DNA from: Odontesthes bonariensis
Taxonomy: Eukaryota; Chordata; Actinopteri; Atheriniformes; Atherinopsidae
Assembly: GCF_027942865.1 (NCBI RefSeq)
Contig: NC_134507.1
Location: 4,978,026 to 5,042,025, forward strand
Reading direction: 5' to 3'
DNA: 64,000 nucleotides
Below the pieces are notes generated by a model, which searched no databases, had not been told where the DNA came from, and worked only from the letters and a program-made list of their open reading frames with translations. Positions 60,380-64,000 of this stretch are shown piece after piece. A program made the position numbers and the translations under genes. Every line of letters starts with the position of its first letter. Positions within the stretch are counted from its first letter, which is position 1.

Positions 60380-61009
60380 AGGGATAGTTCGCCTCTTTTG
60401 ACATGAAGCTGTACGACATCCCATATCAGCAATATCATTTATGAACATTGACTTACCCCCCGCTGCGTCCTGTGAGCCGAGTTCCAGGCGAGTTTTAGCG
60501 CTGACGAAAGTAGTCCGGCTAGTTGGCTGGGGCTAAACAAATAAAGCGTCTTGCTTCTCAAAACAATATGCGTTCAAAAGAGTAATACATTTGCATCACA
60601 AAATCGTTTTGCATGAAAAAGACCAATGCGTCCAATGTAAACTGTGCAGACCGAGCACTCCCCTGCTTCCGAGCAGTAAACACCGTAACAGGTGCGGCTA
60701 TCGCTAGGTGGCTGCACGCATTGATATCAAGGGAGGGAAAAATAGCGCCAAGCGATGCGAGGTCTGACTTTTTCATGCAAAACGATTTTGTGATGCAGAT
60801 GTATTACTCTTTTGAACGCATATTGTTTTGAGAAGCAAGACGCTTTATTTGTTTAGCCCCAGCCAACTAGCCGGACTACCTTCGTGGACGCCAAAACTCG
60901 CCTGGAACTCGGCTCACAAGACGCAGCGGGGGGTAAGTCAATGTTCATAAATGATATTGCTGATATGGGATGTCATACAGCTTCATGTCAAAAGAGGCGA
61001 ACTATCCCT
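60380..61009. mobile_element. TTAA-flanked long-hairpin MITE, copy C
   Basis: 630 bp between TTAA at 60376-60379 and 61010-61013. The ends are AGGGATAGTTCGCCTCTTTT and its reverse complement. The arms of about 250 bp are inverted repeats of each other, as in copy B, but the loop differs (CCAATGTAAACTGTGCAGACC). No transposase. Confidence 0.85.
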
Positions 61010-61013
61010 TTAA

Positions 61014-63055
61014 AGCACTACCTTGGACAACGCTGTGCATGTGCAAAAAGCAACCAGGGCAGAGTAGCGGTAGGTTCCTACTCAATGGCTGACACTTGAG
61101 AGCCCAGTTGTTAATGTGTGACTGATTGATCACATTTAAGTGCGTTAACCTTTTCCTCATTGGAAAAATATTGCCGGAGCTGCATGAAAATGAAAGTAGC
61201 TACATTACATATAATTATAGTGTGTAACGTCTACTAACTACTAGTGCCAATACATGCTGTATCACTGCTGGCTGACAGTGATGACCAGCATCCTCAGCTG
61301 CTGCCACTTATGCTGATGCCAGTGTGCGTAACATTCATTTCTGTCAGGGAGGATCTACTGTTAGTGTTGATTATTTCACTTGGAATGAAGACATTTCCTC
61401 TTCCTTTTCATTTCAGGTTTAAATGAAAACATTGACCTCACATCCCCCAATCTCACCCCTGCCTTCTGTCTGTCTGTCTCCCTGTGTGTGTGTGTGTGTA
61501 CATATCCAGTGCCTAGGGTGGAGATTAGGTCCGGTATTAATGGGATGTCCCTTGCTGAATGTTCCCCCTCTCCTCCTTCACATTCCACCGTCCCAAACAT
61601 ACACGCTCTCATACACGGCCTTATGTGACCCCTCGCCACCCTGCGCACTTGAACACACACAGGCATATAAAATCACACACACATTCCCCTTTGGCATTGC
61701 TTCACTTGCTCTTCCCTCCCTCACCCTCCCAGGCCTTTGGACATCAGAGTAGGCCCTCCCAATCCCCCTTTAGCAAGGATCCAGACCTGTTAAACCAACA
61801 GACAGCCAGGTCTATTGTCCTGCAGCTTGTGTTGGTTTGGTCTGGACAGCAGGTTAAGATAAGATTTGGACAATGTTGAATCCCCTCTAATCCCAGACAG
61901 GCAGAGGGAAAGCCAGGGCCAGGAGTACCTCCAGCACTTTCGGTGCTCCACCCTTTACTTGCATGTGCGTACACACACACACACACACACACACACAGTG
62001 TTTTAATGGTCAGGCCCAGAAAGATCAGCAGTTATGTCTTTCATTAAGAAAACTGCTTCATTACACCAGAGAGTAGCACAGAAAAATGGATGTTTTCCAG
62101 CAAAAACACTGAGTTCTCTGGGAGTTTTAGAATGTAGCGCTGCCAACTGCTAATCAACATGTCGAGCAATGTTCAAGCTAAAAGCTAAAGAATTTTAGGT
62201 TTTTCTCAATTTGCTCTCCAACATTTCGTTCACGACTTCATACATTTATATTTCAATTTGAAAATTAGCCCTGGAGGCTGGCAAGTGAAAGTTAGTAAGC
62301 TTGATAGCTTTATGATATTAGCTTGTTAGCTTTGTGATATTAGTTTGTTAGCTTTGTAATACTTGCTTTATTGTTAGCACCATCTGTGAATCATGACGGT
62401 GGCAGGAACATTGTTTAGGAGGTCATACAAGATCCTTAAAGCAAAGATTTATATGATTTGGCCATTCACAAGTAAGAATATGTAATATTACTAAAAAAGC
62501 TTGCTGGAACATTTTATAGCAGTTACTCTTGTTCGCAAAACTAATCTTGCACTGTGGGGCAGTTGACACTCCAAGGAAGAAGTACAAATGAAAGAGAATG
62601 AATAAAAAAGATGTAAAAAGTGCTTTCATTCACATACCAGACAATTTGCAATCACCAGTTAACCTAACATGCATATTGTTGGGAGGAAGCCAGAGTATCC
62701 AGACAAAAGTCACACAGGTGCAGGGAGAATATGCAAACTTCACACAGAAAAACCCCAGCTGAGAACTGGACAAGTAACCTTTTTCATGTGAGGTGATAGT
62801 TTTTAAACCCCACATCCACCTAAACATTATCCAATATTGCAAAACAATGGCCAAAGTGTGTAAAGGCATAAATTTGAAGGTGAAATTAGTCACAATGGGA
62901 AGAGAGCCTGTTTTATTCTAAGAACAAAAGTCTGTCAGTCTCTTTCGAGCAACACACTTTTTATAGGATGAACAAGACACATTTGTGAAAACTTCAGAAA
63001 AAGATTTGTTGATGCTAATAAGGCAGGAAAAGGTTAAAAAAAACCCAGAAACTAC
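61014..63055. other. Gene-free stretch
   Basis: No gene was recognised. It holds a CA microsatellite at 61970-61997 and a short TG run at 61485-61499. A segment at 62423-62450 resembles 63439-63468 (see findings). Confidence 0.45.
61970..61997. repeat. (CA)n microsatellite
   Basis: About 13 CA units. Confidence 0.9.
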
Positions 63056-63059
63056 CAAA

Positions 63060-63320
63060 ATTTGCAATCCGCAGTCACTGTTACCCATCCCTGGAGTGGT
63101 CAACCAACAAAGATCCCTCCAATGGTCTGTACGGTCACAAAGACCCCTGAGTCCCATCTGAGAAACCAAAGAGGCTTTGGAAAATGTTAATGTTCATGTG
63201 TCCACCATCAAGAGAATGCTGAACAACAATGTGTATGGCATGGCTGCAAGGGGAGAGCAACTGATTTTGTAAAATAACAATGTTGCTAGAATGCAGTTTG
63301 CTAAAGACCAAGTCTTAAGG
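63060..63320 (+). pseudogene. Tc1/mariner transposase relic
   Basis: Phrases such as GAGAAACCAAAGAGGCTTTG, GTGTCCACCATCAAGAGAAT and GCAGTTTGCTAAAGACC follow the order found in fish Tc1-like transposase genes, between the DNA-binding part and the first catalytic aspartate. Frames are broken and no ends were found. Confidence 0.5.
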
Positions 63321-64000
63321 CTTGCCCACTCTGGGGTTAAGACAGAAGTCTTATGTTTGGGAAATGGAACACTGAATTCCAGCAAAAGAAGCTCATCCCA
63401 TCTGGGAATCAGGATTTTGGCAAGAACTTTGTTTAGCAGGTCATCCCAGATCCCGAAAGCAAAGATTTACATACTTGCCAATCAAAGACAAGACTATGTA
63501 AAATTGGATAGTTGCGCTCACTAGATAAATGACGAAATACAGTTGTCTCATATGTTTATTTGGATTATTTTGACCTACTTTTAAGATTTGTATGAAAAAT
63601 CTAAATATATATCACATCACAGGTCATTTCTCATATTTTTCTTAAACGTTTCCCTCTTATGCTTTTCTATTGTTATTCATTAAACATTTATTACCTACCT
63701 ACACCTTTACTACTTCTACTACATCTTGTTAACTTCCAGATCATGAGCCTTTCTCCATGATAGTTTCAGAGGAAAGAGTTAAGCCGTGGGGTGGAAGCGT
63801 AATGCACATTGCCCCAGCGAATTGACTTTAAACGGGGGAAAGAAAGTCAGAACACAGCAAACGGTTTTGATTTATGGGAGCAGAAACACATTTGATATTC
63901 ATTTCCTCAGCTGCGGCCAGCTAAAAAAACAGCCCACAAATAGACCCATACTGACAATGGCGTAGTGTAACCTTCCAGTGTGTTTGTGTGTGAGAGACAG
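63321..64000. other. Right edge, no gene seen
   Basis: AT-rich sequence with no recognised gene or complete repeat up to the window end. Confidence 0.45.

Overview
This is vertebrate nuclear DNA, almost certainly from a teleost fish. The evidence is split genes with GT/AG introns, L2 and L1 LINE fragments, Tc1/mariner, hAT-type and TTAA-type transposons of fish character, CA/TG microsatellites, and three different full-length LTR retrotransposons. No bacterial, viral or organellar gene is present.

Host genes, left to right. (1) The first four coding exons of papolg (nuclear poly(A) polymerase gamma) lie on the minus strand at 3876-1343, and the gene runs off the left edge. (2) haao (3-hydroxyanthranilate 3,4-dioxygenase, kynurenine pathway) lies on the plus strand at 7124-17725. 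All ten coding exons can be assembled and give 287 aa with all metal and substrate ligands. (3) A TMEM229-family membrane protein gene lies on the minus strand at 18922-18443, tail to tail with haao. (4) An intronless-CDS GPCR of the HCAR/OXER1 group lies on the plus strand at 42396-43352. In mammals OXER1 is a neighbour of HAAO, so I read it as oxer1-like. (5) An intron-containing tRNA-Ile(UAU) gene lies at 46627-46720. From 46.7 to 64 kb I found no host exon.

Mobile DNA dominates the middle. A 4.6-kb CsRn1-like Ty3/Gypsy element (12975-17568, antisense) sits in the last haao intron with near-identical LTRs, a 4-bp target-site duplication and a primer-binding site matching tRNA-Trp. An 8.65-kb Ty3/Gypsy element (26094-34745) encodes one uninterrupted 1962-aa Gag-Pol whose Gag looks like the vertebrate PNMA proteins. 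It has split an L2 LINE, with a 4-bp duplication. A 4.9-kb BEL/Pao element (36149-41033, 5-bp duplication) has split another L2 copy. It keeps Gag and protease, but reverse transcriptase, RNase H and most of the integrase are replaced by a short lysine-rich segment of unknown origin.

Small non-autonomous elements are scattered throughout. One TTAA-flanked family is almost wholly an inverted repeat, with three full copies and one fragment; two of the full copies lie in haao introns. A second TTAA-flanked element carries a 54-codon ORF. There is also a hAT-like element with a perfect 8-bp duplication in papolg intron 1, a decayed Tc1 copy with an internal tandem duplication, and several LINE tails.

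The strongest candidates for something new are the PNMA-Gag retrotransposon, the pol-less BEL element with its unknown lysine-rich module, and the long-hairpin elements inside haao. Element families and gene names are recognised by eye from motifs. No database search was run.
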